This document shows positions 47,001-57,527 of a DNA stretch of 64,000 nt, one piece after another; position 1 is the stretch's first letter; the number at the start of each line of letters is the position of its first letter. Origin of the DNA: Eucommia ulmoides. Taxonomy: Eukaryota; Streptophyta; Magnoliopsida; Garryales; Eucommiaceae. The translations under genes and the position numbers were made by a program. The notes below the pieces were generated by a model that saw only the letters and a program-made list of their open reading frames with translations, did not search any database and had not been told where the DNA came from. The stretch is taken from NCBI GenBank assembly GCA_016647705.1, contig CM028329.1, forward strand, positions 59,289,231-59,353,230, in the 5' to 3' direction.

Positions 47001-50000
47001 GTCCTCTCTTTGCCTGCATAAATGTTAGAAGCATTACATTTTCATTTTAGCTACAAGTATTTAAACATTATTATTATTATTGTGTTCTTTATTATCGGAA
47101 TGCACAAAAATAATATCATTGCTCTATCATAAATCTTTTTACCAGCCATCTGGGAGACTCCGGAATGATACAGAGGCCAACAAGCAGAACAGCGCATGGT
47201 ATTATTCCTGCAAGCACATGAGAATGAGTATGTTGTTTCTCTTTAGAAAATATTACTTGCTGTAATCCTGTTGTCAGATTCTTATGCTATGTTTCGTAGG
47301 ATGGAAAAGTGGGGGGAAGGAAATTGATGGAAAGGATATTGATTTTCATTTGTTTTGTACGAGGGAAAAATAGAATTAAGAACAAAACCATTAGAGAGAA
47401 TATAAGAATAACACCCATCGAAGAGAATATGAGAGAAAGTCGTTTACAATGGTTTAAATAGGTGCATAAAAGACCCATAGAAGCACCAGTAAGAAAATGT
47501 GATTTGGTTTTAAGTGCAGGGGGCTATTAGAGGGAGATGTAGGCCTAAGAAGACTTGCGACAAGACTATTAGAATTGATTTGATGACATTAAACCTGACT
47601 GAGGGGATGATCCTTGATCTATCACTATGGCGTAAACGGATTTACGTAGCTGACCCTACTTAAGTGGGATAAAGACTTAGTTATTGTCGTTGTAACTAAA
47701 TCCATAAATAGGTAAAGTGTTTAATCATCACCTGTTAATGCCAAAGTCCTCCATGTCAGCAGTGTTCCTATTATGAAGGCAACAGACACTCCAGTGCAAA
47801 TCATGAGCTGTGTAAAGTAAGTAGGAACATTGATGAATATTGTCTCTTGAAGTATGTCTGTTTTCAGTTATATTATCAATTTTTTATGATAATTTGAGTT
47901 GATAAATTAACCTGATTTACGGCTGTCAACGCTCCTCTTAGATTTTTGGGCGCAATTTCAGCTACAAACACCGGTACCTTATCATGCACACAATATCATA
48001 TCTAAGTAGATTGAATTTGGATAAGGAATTTGATAAATTCATGGGATTGAGAATTAACAGAATGAAATTTTGAAATTTTCAATTTTAAAATTTGTAGTTT
48101 GGGTATAGTTTTTGAAATTGAAATTTTATTGATGTAATTTGACATACCTCGTTCGGAAGGATTTACCAAAAACACCTTTTAGGAGGTTTATGGCGGTGTC
48201 ATTTTATCCTTGCTTAAATCCCATTTCGAAATTCCAAGGAATTTTATGAATTTCATTATGAAGGAGCCAAACAAGAAGTTTTAGATAGCGTTTGGTTAGT
48301 GTTTGATTTTTTGTTTCCACTTCTAATTAATTGGGATGTGATGTGATGGGATGGGATGAAAATTCTGTTTTTGTTCTGGAGTATTCCAGAAATAGAAACA
48401 TGTTTGGTGACGACCATGTCCTGAAATTGTTTATTTTAATTTATGAAAACAGAAAAAAGAAATATGTTTGGTTGCAATATTTGTTCTTCTTTTTCTTTTC
48501 TTTTAAATGTTTGGTGTGGTTGGAGGAGTGGTGATGATGGTGAGAATAGTTTTGTGGGAGTGAATAGGAATCAACATTTTTTTTATTTCTTAGATTCTTA
48601 AGAAATCGTCCCAAGTTACTCTCAAAACTTTGGAAATAGAAACATGTTTACCAAACACGATTTTGTATATTAATCCCAAATTTTTGAGAGCGGGAATAGG
48701 AAGCAGGGAAAAGTAACGTATAAATTTCAGAAATCCCTAATCAAAATCAAATTCTCTCCCCCAAATCTTTCACCCAAACACTCCCTTGGAAAAATCTCAA
48801 TCATATATAGAACTGAAGGAATGATTTTCAGATACAAAAAACAACAATATACCACATAGGAGAAGACACCCATTCCATATCCTGTGGCTAGTCTTCCAAT
48901 GTCAAGTGGCAGATCCCCCTATTTAATCAATGAAAAGTTGTCAGTTCACGATTTTTTTTTTTTGTTCAGTATCATCGGTGAAAGAAAAACCAAAAATGAA
49001 TGTGAACGGTGAAGTGCACGATTGGTGTGTGTTTGGAATATTTAATATTTTCGTTAATGGATTATTTAGTATTTAGATCATATTTCTTATTTAGGTCATG
49101 TTCATTAATTTTGTGGTTTCCGTTTTCCTTTTATTGTCCCATTTATTAGGGCGATATTCTTCCTAATTTAGCCCATCGTTTTTGTTGGATTTATCCCACA
49201 TAAGATGTGGAAGAGGAGTGGTCAGGTTATAAGTGTGAGAGAAAACTTCATCTCAGATTCTCATGAGCTAGTTTTTGGGGTTGAGAGAGGCATAAAACCA
49301 TCTTATATTGGTATCAAAGCCCCGCAGGTTACAACAACTTTGGCTAATAGCCACAAAGGGAGAGACTGGTCGATAATTGACCGACTAAAGGCCCGATGTG
49401 TGAGGGGGAGATTGTTGGGTTTATCCCACATCGGATGTGGAAGAGACTGGTTGTCAGGTTATAAATGTAAGGAAAAGCCACACTTTATGAGCTAGCTTTT
49501 GGGGTTGAGAGAGGCCAAGACCGCCCTACAGTTTTGACCATATAATAGGGGAGTGTAAAGCTTTATTGTGTAAAATATATTACATAATAACAAAATATTC
49601 TCTTCCTCTATAAAATCCTTTACCTCGGCTAGGTAAATTGCCAGCCAGCCTGCTGTACAGAAACCACTTGCCACTATCAGTGCCTGCATACATTTAAAAT
49701 TCCAGGAACCATTATTGAAAGAGATCATAGAAGTAGAAATTCCTATCATGTTTGATGCCTCTGAACTTACAATTTTCACATGGCACTTACCCCCTTACGA
49801 CCAGTGAAATCAGCAATCTTTCCACTTGTAATTGCACCAATCATGGCACCAAAAGTCAATATGGAGCCAAACAGTGAGTACTGCGTAGGGTAAACATTAG
49901 GATATTACAATCATATGCATATATAACCAAACTCCACCCAAAAGAAAGCCTCTTTTGTTATTTTTTACTTAAATTATGCCAAAAAATTTCATGTTCACAT

Positions 50001-51372
50001 AATAAAAATCTAGAAAACGGTATCTTTATACCAACCGGCGAGTTTTGATTACAGGATTTTTAATCTTTTGTATTGTACTCTTCATAGGTACTGATGTGAG
50101 TGGATTTCCCACGACCCATGCGAGCATTTAATAAAGGAACAATTATGAGCTCAGCAAGAGTGGACCCATAATCATTTGAGAAAATATAACTTAACGGGCT
50201 CAAATGAGTAAGCCCATCTTCTTTTATAAAAAAATTGTATGTGGGCTTGTGTTGAGGTAACCCATGGGAGATCTGAAATGATTAAACGAGGCCCAAATAT
50301 TCAAATAATTGATTTAAACGTTGAAGATTGAGTAGACGTTGATCAATTAAGATATGGTGAGAATAAAGAAATTCAGGTAAGCTTTGCTTTTCTAAATATG
50401 GTAATTTATAGGTTACATTAACGACTATTCTTATATCGCTATACCTGATTAACTTATTCTCATGCCGGCTTGTATTTGGATGATACCACATTGGTATCTC
50501 AAGTATTTATTGTAAATTTTGCAGCTATTAATCAGGGATTTGGGAGCTGGAAGCATTGCCAAATTTGCAGCGTTATCAGGTACTGTTTGGTTGCATGGAA
50601 TTGAAGCGTTAGAATTGGAATTAGAAATGAACTGCCAAACACTACCTAAGTGAACTGATGCCATGGCCTCTCCACATATAGTTGACTTTTTTTTTTTTTT
50701 CTTTTTTCTTTTCTTCCATTTTATTCTCATATGCTCATGTCATTGATTCGATGACATTAAACCTGATTAAGGGATGACCCTTGATCGATAGCCGACCCTA
50801 CACTTTGATTTATTATTATACTAGCATGCATTTGACTCATGTTTGCTTTATATCTTATATTATTTAGAAATTCAATTGAAAAATCAATATGAACATGTGG
50901 TTGTTATGCTTTCAGAACCAACCTCTGCTAGAGATAGATTTAGATCTTCTCTGATGGCATCCTGCGTAGGTGATGAATAACCCGCCTGAAGAAATCACCA
51001 AAAAACACCAAATTTAAGTTCTTTTCTCTTTATCTTAAAATTAGGCTGCGTTTGGATGAGGTATTCCAAGCCCGAATTTGATTTTGAAATCCCCTTTTTC
51101 AAGTATCAAATTCTGTTTTTTCAAATACCTCACCCAAACGCACCCTTAAAAGAATTTGACTAGAACTTGATACTTACACAGGATCCAAATGCAAAAGAGC
51201 CACAAACAGCAACAAATGTGGTGAGGTAGACCATCCATTGATGCCCCCCCTTGGTCTGATCTTCACCACCATGGCCTCCTTTCTCTGTATCTGCTGGTCT
51301 CTTTTCTTCAGGAATAAGAGGTACCCTTATCTCTTCTTGCTCTCTGTCTTCTATATCATCTCTAATTGCCAT
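44037..51372 (-). CDS. ERDL7: ERD6-like sugar/H+ transporter (ERDL7 type)
   Basis: Eighteen minus-strand exons: 51372-51178, 50985-50923, 49880-49791, 49683-49624, 48918-48853, 47977-47912, 47807-47732, 47207-47143, 47013-46921, 46365-46285, 46181-46097, 46000-45957, 45832-45770, 45681-45622, 45507-45454, 45349-45290, 45217-45103 and 44155-44037. All are GT-AG and all phases agree, giving 484 residues. It is a 12-helix major facilitator of the monosaccharide family. Marks seen are DFTGRKG in loop 2-3, PESPRWL after helix 6, [15 protein letters not shown] in the central loop, [12 protein letters not shown] in helix 7, DRAGRKP, and [13 protein letters not shown] at the end. The N-terminus has an acidic/dileucine-like region ([11 protein letters not shown]), known in relatives as a tonoplast signal. 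It is probably vacuolar monosaccharide export coupled to protons, by family analogy. Introns host TRIMs, a LINE piece and MITEs. Confidence 0.95.
44353..44698 (+). mobile_element. TRIM in transporter intron 17
   Basis: Direct terminal repeats 44353-44471 and 44581-44698 begin TGTTGGGTTTATCCCA / TGCTGGATTTATCCCA and end CCACCCTACA. After the first repeat, 'actggtaccagagg' is a primer-binding site like initiator tRNA-Met. A purine run 'gagagggagat' precedes the second. No protein is encoded. It is an old LTR-type fossil. Confidence 0.8.
44840..45065. repeat. Dispersed repeat shared with 5330-5525
   Basis: Ordered blocks ('cgattacacgag', 'tataacaatttataaa', 'ttgactaattgaaaaa', 'ggaggacaaccaaa') are shared with 5330-5525. 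Intronic. Confidence 0.5.
46408..46875. mobile_element. hAT-like MITE in transporter intron 9
   Basis: The left end 'aacaactttaacggttgtg' and the right end read back 'agcaactccgatgatag' resemble plant MITE ends of the 'gagcaactccaatgg' type. The interior is Asn/Pro-codon-like 'aaacccaa' repeats. Confidence 0.45.
47369..47700 (+). mobile_element. LINE (RTE clade) 3' fragment in transporter intron 7
   Basis: Conceptual translation gives [20 protein letters not shown] and RESRLQWF, then [10 protein letters not shown], the conserved C-terminal tail of plant RTE-type reverse transcriptases (compare the 'RLRWFGHVQRRP' class, from memory). Several in-frame stops (after QWFK and after SAGGY) show it is dead. 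The untranslated end 'tggcgtaaacggatttacg ... taagtgggataaagac' follows. It lies in reverse sense to the host gene. Confidence 0.7.
48285..48700. mobile_element. Tourist-like MITE relic in transporter intron 5
   Basis: Starts 'atagcgtttggttagtg'. The interior matches 37268-37695 ('ggagtattccagaaat', 'gttttgtgggagtga', 'gagagcgggaatagg'). The right end is not preserved. Confidence 0.55.
49183..49530 (+). mobile_element. TRIM in transporter intron 4 with exact 5-bp target duplication
   Basis: Direct repeats (49183-49305 and 49413-49530) flank a primer-binding-like 'attggtatcaaagcc' and a purine tract 'gagggggagat'. GTTTT is duplicated exactly at 49178-49182 and 49531-49535, the clearest insertion footprint of the family. 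Non-coding LTR-type fossil. The two repeats have diverged visibly, so it is not recent. Confidence 0.88.
50735..50810 (+). repeat. LINE tail fragment in transporter intron 2
   Basis: 'gattcgatgacattaaacct', then 'gggatgacccttgatc' and 'agccgaccctac', match the end of the LINE piece at 47369-47700. Confidence 0.55.
51044..51145. mobile_element. 102-bp Tourist-like MITE in transporter intron 1
   Basis: Ends GGCTGCGTTTGGATGAGG and (read back) GGGTGCGTTTGGGTGAGG. The 22-base inverted repeats differ at only two positions. TTA flanks both sides (51041-51043 and 51146-51148). Only about 58 bases separate the two ends. Confidence 0.85.
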
Positions 51373-51512
51373 GTCTTCAAAGATTCTAAATTTGTATCTT
51401 TTCTGTGGAGTAAATTTTTTCTTGTGATGAGTTCATATATGTGGAAGAGAAACAAGAAAAAAAATTTGTGGGGATTAAGCTGTTGATTGAAAGTTCTTTT
51501 TGTAGAGTAACA
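51373..51512 (-). promoter_or_regulatory. Leader/promoter of the transporter gene
   Basis: The 140 bases upstream of the ERDL7 ATG are the likely 5' UTR. The MITE from 51513 onward lies immediately upstream and may supply or disturb promoter sequence. No clear TATA box was chosen. Confidence 0.35.
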
Positions 51513-52412
51513 TAACATAGAATGTTTTTGACACTTTGCATCCCTGAAGTTTGACCATTATTTTACTTTGGTCCCTGTAATTTCAATATGAACACGTGAC
51601 ACCCTGAAGTTTCATATGATCCCACTTCAGTTCATATCTTTTGAATCCCATAGCGCTTGTGTTACCTGATCCTTAGCTATATATAAAGCCGAGGACAATC
51701 CTCCTATTACAAGGGGTCTTGTGAGTGAGTTCGGACCATTGGATTTTCTACAATATCAATAGTTCCATTATAACTTTAGATGGCAAACCGACACCCACCG
51801 TGCAACCAAGAGGAACTTAAGGGTTATTTCATCATCTTCCTTCGCCCTTTACAATTTTTCTATTAAAAACATGTATATATGTATGTATATTATGATATAT
51901 CTATATTTTTTTTTTTTTACTTCGGAGTATTTGGGTAGGAAGGAGAATGGAAGGGGGGGGAGAAAGGATGATAGAAATGTTGGGTTTATCTCACATGGGA
52001 TGTGGATGGAGCTGATAGTCAGGTTATAAGTGTGAGGAAAAACCTCACCTCATGAGTTAACTTTTGGTATTAAAAGAGGCTCAAGACCACCCTACATTGG
52101 TATCAGAGCTCAAGTTACAACAATTCTGGCTCAATACCACTAAGGGATAGATTGGTCGAGGGTTAGCCGACCAAAGGCACGATGTGTGAGAGGAAGATTG
52201 TTGGGTTTATCCCACATCGGATGTGGAATCCCTTAAAAACAATCATATGTGTAATAAGTGACTATTTTCTGTCCAAAATTGTAATGAGACAATGACTTGG
52301 ATTGTAGTGGAATGATTAGGAAACATTAAGGTGGTTGTTATATGTTCAAATTGAAACCCATGGGGACCAAAGTGAGATTCTGGTCAAACTTCAGGGGTAC
52401 AAGCTGTCAAAA
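51513..52412. mobile_element. MULE-like long-TIR element split by a TRIM
   Basis: The left arm 'tttttgacactttgcatccc' and the right arm read back 'ttttgacagcttgtacccc' belong to the family of 5834-6283 and 54127-54642. The TRIM at 51978-52228 is nested inside. It lies just upstream of ERDL7. Confidence 0.55.
51978..52228 (+). mobile_element. TRIM nested in a MULE-like element
   Basis: The first repeat is 51978-52096, followed by 'ttggtatcagagctc', a good initiator tRNA-Met primer site. The family interior runs to 'gaggaagat', then the start of a second repeat (52199-52228). It looks incomplete. LTR-type fossil, younger than the element that hosts it. Confidence 0.75.
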
Positions 52413-54117
52413 TCCTAAAAAATTCTATATTGATCTTGATCCAAAATTGCGGTTGTCTTTATTCATGAAAAATGGCCCAACTAGATTCCATATTTGAAAC
52501 TCAACATCCATTTGCTCAAGTTTCCTTTGTTTTCTAGCACCAGTCTGCTGAAGCTTGATGATGTCCTTTTCTTTTTCATCAATTTTGAACTGTTTTCTTA
52601 TAAGAGAAAATAGACCCCTCAATAGCAAGAGCCTTCTGGATTGACTTTTTTCTTATGGGAGAAAACCCATTTAGGTTTAGAAATCAGTGTTCAGATTTTT
52701 GTGTCATATACTTTCAAGTATTTTTTTTTCCTTTGGTTTAAGCCCTCAATTTTTACACTGTTTTATACATCACATAATTTTTTTATTTTTGGTCAATTAC
52801 CTTTTACCCCCTTCTACTTTGATCTTGTTTCATTTTCTCCCCTACACTTTAAAAACATACACTTTACCCCATCAACTTAAATTTTCCATCTAATTTTTCC
52901 ATTAAATGAACAAAATTATCTTTGATTTTAAGTTTAATTTAATTTAATTTTAATTTAAAAAAAGAAAAAAAAATTAGAAAAAGGGAAAGCAAGGGATTAA
53001 AATGAAATGAAATCAAAGTAGAAGGGTAAAAGGGTATTTGAATCAGATCTGAACATAATGAGATTGTCTTGTGACATCATATTTATTTATTTATTCTGAA
53101 ATCAAATCTGAATGAAGACCTTTGTTTTGCTGCTAACTCAACAGCATTTTTTTTTTTATATATATATATATTTAATGGATTTATACTCACAAACCCTTGC
53201 TCTTGTTGAGATATTTTCCCGTCTTTTTCCTTAGCTGGTAATGCTAAGTATGAGCCGCCAGCCGGCCCTGAGGGTAGGCTACATAGGCAAGCACATAGAG
53301 CCCCAATATTTTAGGGCCTCCTACAAATGCACCCCTATATTTTTTAATTAGTTTTAATTAAAAAAAAAAAAGCCCCATAAATTTAAGTTAAATTAACACA
53401 TAAACTATTTTTGTTACATGTTCTTGAATTATTATTTTTATTTCACTTTATATGTTTTTACTTACTTCATCAACAAAAACAAAGTGTTGTTTACTAAATG
53501 GTTAATTACACTCTGTCTCCTGTAATTTGATCGAATTGCACTTTATACTCTTGTTGTATTTTTGTCGTTACTTACTCCTCTGTGATTTAGACTTAAATGC
53601 AACTGTTAAATATTTAACAAGATTATATAAAATGATAAATTTACCCTTATACCCAATCCTTACCTGACCCCCTACTGAAAAGAAGAAAAAAAAAGAGGCA
53701 AACGGATATTACCGAACCGGACTTGACCCGGGAGTATAATTGTCAATTAATTTTAAATAATTTATTACTTTTGACTTTTTGAAGTTTGACTACTTACTTT
53801 AACGAAAAATGTAGTCATTGGACTTTGGTTTGGACATAGGGAGTAAATGATGACGAAAATACCGTAGGTAGGGATATTAGTGAGGACTCATGAGAATTGA
53901 TTCCCAATTAGGGATGCAAAAGCTTTTTAAATTACTAATTACTAATTATAGAGAACAAATCCAGATCTTTGTATTATTATGCTGCTGGTCTAATTGTTTT
54001 AAGTACTTAAACATGGAGTTAAGCCCCAACAGTCTTGATCTGGATTCATTATGCCTCTCGAGGACAAATATATGCCAGAACCATGAACAAAGAAAGATCC
54101 CCTACAGCTAGTCATGA
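52413..54117. other. Gene-free spacer with MITE relics
   Basis: Contains a copy of the 'cttttacccccttctacttt' long-TIR family at about 52795-53040 and of the 15255-15535 family at about 53505-53870. Elsewhere it is AT-rich with nothing coding. Confidence 0.5.
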
Positions 54118-55512
54118 TAAAGATTCTGGGTTTTGACACTTTGCGCCCCTGAATTTCACTTTGGTCCCCATAGTTTCAATTTGAACCCATGACACCCTGA
54201 TGAAGTTTCGTAATGATCCAACTTCAGTCCAAGTTAACGAGTGCATTACAATTTTTGGACGATAAATAGTGTCACCTGTCGCACCTAACTATTTGAAGAA
54301 GACCTTATGGGCATTTCCAAATTCCAACCTCTTTCTTTTCCCTTACAAAGTTTCTAAGAAAAACTGTGATGTTATATGATTATTTCTGAGTATTTGGGTG
54401 GGAAGGAGAATAGGATGCGGGAAAGGAGGAGGCTTTGAATGCCCATATGCCCATAAAGCCCCTTGAAAATAGTCATATGCGTGGCCAATGTGTATTTTCC
54501 ATTCAAAATTGTAATGAGGATCATGATGTGGACTGTCGTGGAATGATTAGGGAACTCTACGGAGCAATATGTTGAAATTGATACCGTGGGGCCCAAAGTG
54601 AGATTTTGGTCAAACTTTAGGGGTAAGAAGTGTCGAAAAATCTAAAGATTCCACCTACCTTTCTTATGCAAACTATTGGTATTGTAAATTATTGGGTGGC
54701 CTTCTGTCTTCTGCTGGGTCACATTTTATAAAGATTTCCTTGGGGGCGGGAATTGCTGTTGGCACTCCACAAATGTCTAGTTGCATTCCAATTACAGTAT
54801 CCTGTGGGGGAGAGAAATAGTGAATACGGAGTGCAATTGGATATTTGTGTAGTGCCAATAGCGCTGCTTTTATTTATTTTTAGTCCTTATTAATTTATTT
54901 TTTTGTCCTTACCGGAATTTTAGTTAACGATAACTATGATATTTAATACAAGTTCACCATTAGTTAAATAGTTTCGATCTAGTTAATGTTAACTAAGGAG
55001 TTGCAAAAAGAAAATGCGGACAAAATATTGAAATGGATTTATTTGAAGGACAATCAACTAATTTTGTCCTTCAAATAAATTGGTATTTGAATGGAATTGG
55101 TTGCATGGAATTGGAGTCTAGAAATTGGTATTGAAAATTGAACGCATGTAAAAATCTAATGCTCTACCTTGGTTGATCCAGTTGAAGTTGTCCGAGACAG
55201 GAGCTAAGAAATGAGAACAAAATATCAAGGGCCGATGGTTCTACTGTGATATCAGTACAGCTAAAACGTTATTTTACTTCTCACAGTTGGGTGGCGATTC
55301 AACATGAAGTTGCTCTTCTTGTTTTTGAAGAACTCAGGTCACATTCCTACCTGTCTATTACATACATTTGACATATTTAAGTGTTTTGAAAATGAACCCA
55401 TATTCCTAGAGATCTTTTAAAGTCAAGAACAACCACATGAAAATGTGGTGGAAGACAAAAGAGGCCGACGGGGTCCAACCCTTGACTTAGAGGGGATCAT
55501 ATATTGATAATA
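54118..55512. repeat. Duplicated block, copy 1
   Basis: Matches about 57528-58683 in order along most of its length: the MITE at its left, 'caaactattggtattgtaaa', 'ttgcattccaattacagtat', 'gaacgcatgtaaaaatctaa', 'ggcgattcaacatgaagttg' and 'gtggaagacaaaagaggc'. No gene was recognised inside either copy. Copies differ by many point changes and small indels. Confidence 0.8.
54127..54642. mobile_element. MULE-like MITE, 516 bp, exact 9-bp target duplication
   Basis: TAAAGATTC is present at 54118-54126 and 54643-54651. The left arm starts TGGGTTTTGACACTTTG and the right arm reads back GATTTTTCGACACTTC. It fixes the family of 5834-6283 as Mutator-type by its nine-base duplication. Confidence 0.82.
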
Positions 55513-56571
55513 GCTTCTCCTCTGTCGTTGTAGGGCACAGCGTGTCATGGACTAGGCCTTTTAGACTGACAAATGGGGCGTGCGATGCCACATAGAACGC
55601 AAATTTAATAGCAAGCCTAAAATTTCTATAATCGAGAATAATATAAGCAACAACAGTAAAGTTCACCACAAACACATGCTAGCAAGAAAGTGAGCACAAC
55701 AACAACAATTGTATTAAACAACAAGAAAGTAAGGTAAACGGTGTGAAAGGTTTAAGAGCATGTCCTTCCACAAAGTACTTTAAGCGAAAAAACAAAAGTG
55801 ACATCAGTAGGCATTATTTTGCATGAGGAGTCATAATGAGTCCCTAATACGACATAAAGGAAATAAAAACAACTATGCTACTATTTACAAGATAAGGGTC
55901 ACGGGCAAGCAGTCATGTGCGAGAATAAACATTGGATAAGTTTACACTGTAACGCATAACAGAGAATAAGACTAATAAGATATAGAGAAAAACAATAAGA
56001 TGATGACATTTATTTATTTTTAAGTATTTTTCATAGTAAAAAAGTTAATTAAACCAAAAAAAAAAAACTTTTAAAAGCAAAATTCAAAGTGTGTTCGATA
56101 ACTAGAGATACATTAGATGATATCGTAATATTATCCATGTAAAAGATCTTTTAATTCAAAAGAATTTCATATATGGTTAAGCAAAATTTGAGTATTAAGT
56201 TCTAGTCTATCTATCTTTAAAAATATAAAGAAATGGAAGAAATGAAAAGTAAGACATTGTTTGGTAACGCTTTTTTTAATACTTTTGTTTTTTTAAAAAA
56301 AAAAAATACTTTTTTTTTAAAAAAAAATTGTTTTGTAATTAAAAAAATGAAAATAAAAAAATCAAAAATATCAATTTGTTTCTTTGATTTTTATATTATA
56401 AGAAATCGATCGAGATCTATCAACTAGGATTTCTCTGTGCATTTTTTGTTTTTTTGATTAGGAGACAATACTAAGCATAAGTTGAGATTACTAGCAATTT
56501 GAGGTTAGGTAGAAATTGCAAATTTACGAGGACTAAAGGATCACTTGGGGATTTTACTTATTAAGGTGGTG
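55513..56571. other. Gene-free AT-rich spacer
   Basis: No supported gene, RNA or bounded element. Short frames here have no coding character. Confidence 0.55.
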
Positions 56572-57015
56572 TTTGATTAACGTTTTTGCAAATGAGATAA
56601 GAATTATCTTTTCGTTATGAAGTATTATGAAAACAAATCGTGTTTAGTAACAATAATTATTATTAAAATATTTTTATACTTTTTAAGAAAAAAAGATGTG
56701 TTTGGTTGGAACTAAACTTGAATCGTTATATATGGGGAAGAATTTTGTGGATCGTTATATATGTAGATCGACATGGTGGTGGTGGTTTGGCATGAATGGT
56801 GGTGGTCGGTATGGGTGGTGGTTTTCAACATTTATCCTTATGAAATAAATTGAGAATAATTTTGTGGGAGTGAATAGGATTAAATTTATTTTTTTTGTTC
56901 CTCATTTTTTTAAGGAAATTCATATTTGCTCTCAAAATTTTGAGGAATATCTGAGAACATAAACATGTTTACCAAACAAAACACGTTTTTGTATATTAAT
57001 TCTAAAATTTTGGGA
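56572..57015. mobile_element. Tourist-like MITE relic cut by an LTR fossil
   Basis: TAA then GGTGGTGTTTGATTAACG. The interior follows 37268-37695 in the same orientation ('atgaaataaattgagaat', 'gttttgtgggagtgaata'-like words). Its right end is replaced by the LTR-like sequence that follows. Confidence 0.5.
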
Positions 57016-57025
57016 ATGTTAATGT

Positions 57026-57527
57026 AATGATGGGCTTGGCCCATTAGGACAAAATCCTAACCTCTACTTCCTCTATAAATACTTTGTGTATAGTGTTGTA
57101 TTCTTTGTATCTCTTTCTTATAATATCAATATATGATTCATTATCCCACTTCTCAATCATCTTAATATGGTATCAAGAGTAAGTTTTTCATGAACCTGTT
57201 CTTTCTTAATTTTTCGCAACCCTAAAAGCTTTCGCCCCCGCCGCCGTCCTTATTTTCCCGAGATCAACAACCACCACACCACCGTCTTCGTTTTACAGAG
57301 AAGAACACAACGCCACCAAAACACCGCCACCAGAGCCCAGACGCGCCCTCACATGCCTCAACCAAGGCTCCAAATCGGTCCCACAATACACCATCGGAAC
57401 CGTCTCGACGAGAAGAATCCAACGACGCAAAAACCAGCCCTATACCTTACTTCATGCGCGACACAAATCAGCTTGCATTTCTTCACGTGAGATCCACGCG
57501 CCGCCATCTCCTTTCCGCAATTTCGGG
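57026..57527 (+). mobile_element. LTR-retrotransposon fossil: one LTR end, primer site and leader
   Basis: Begins about TGATGGGCTTGGCCCA. It contains TATAAATAC (about 57073) and reaches 'atatggtatcaagag', a primer-binding site like initiator tRNA-Met, as used by many plant Copia-type and TRIM elements. A GC-rich leader with 'cgccgccgtcc' follows. Only this part is present, and no gag or pol is visible. An old, partial fossil. Confidence 0.55.
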
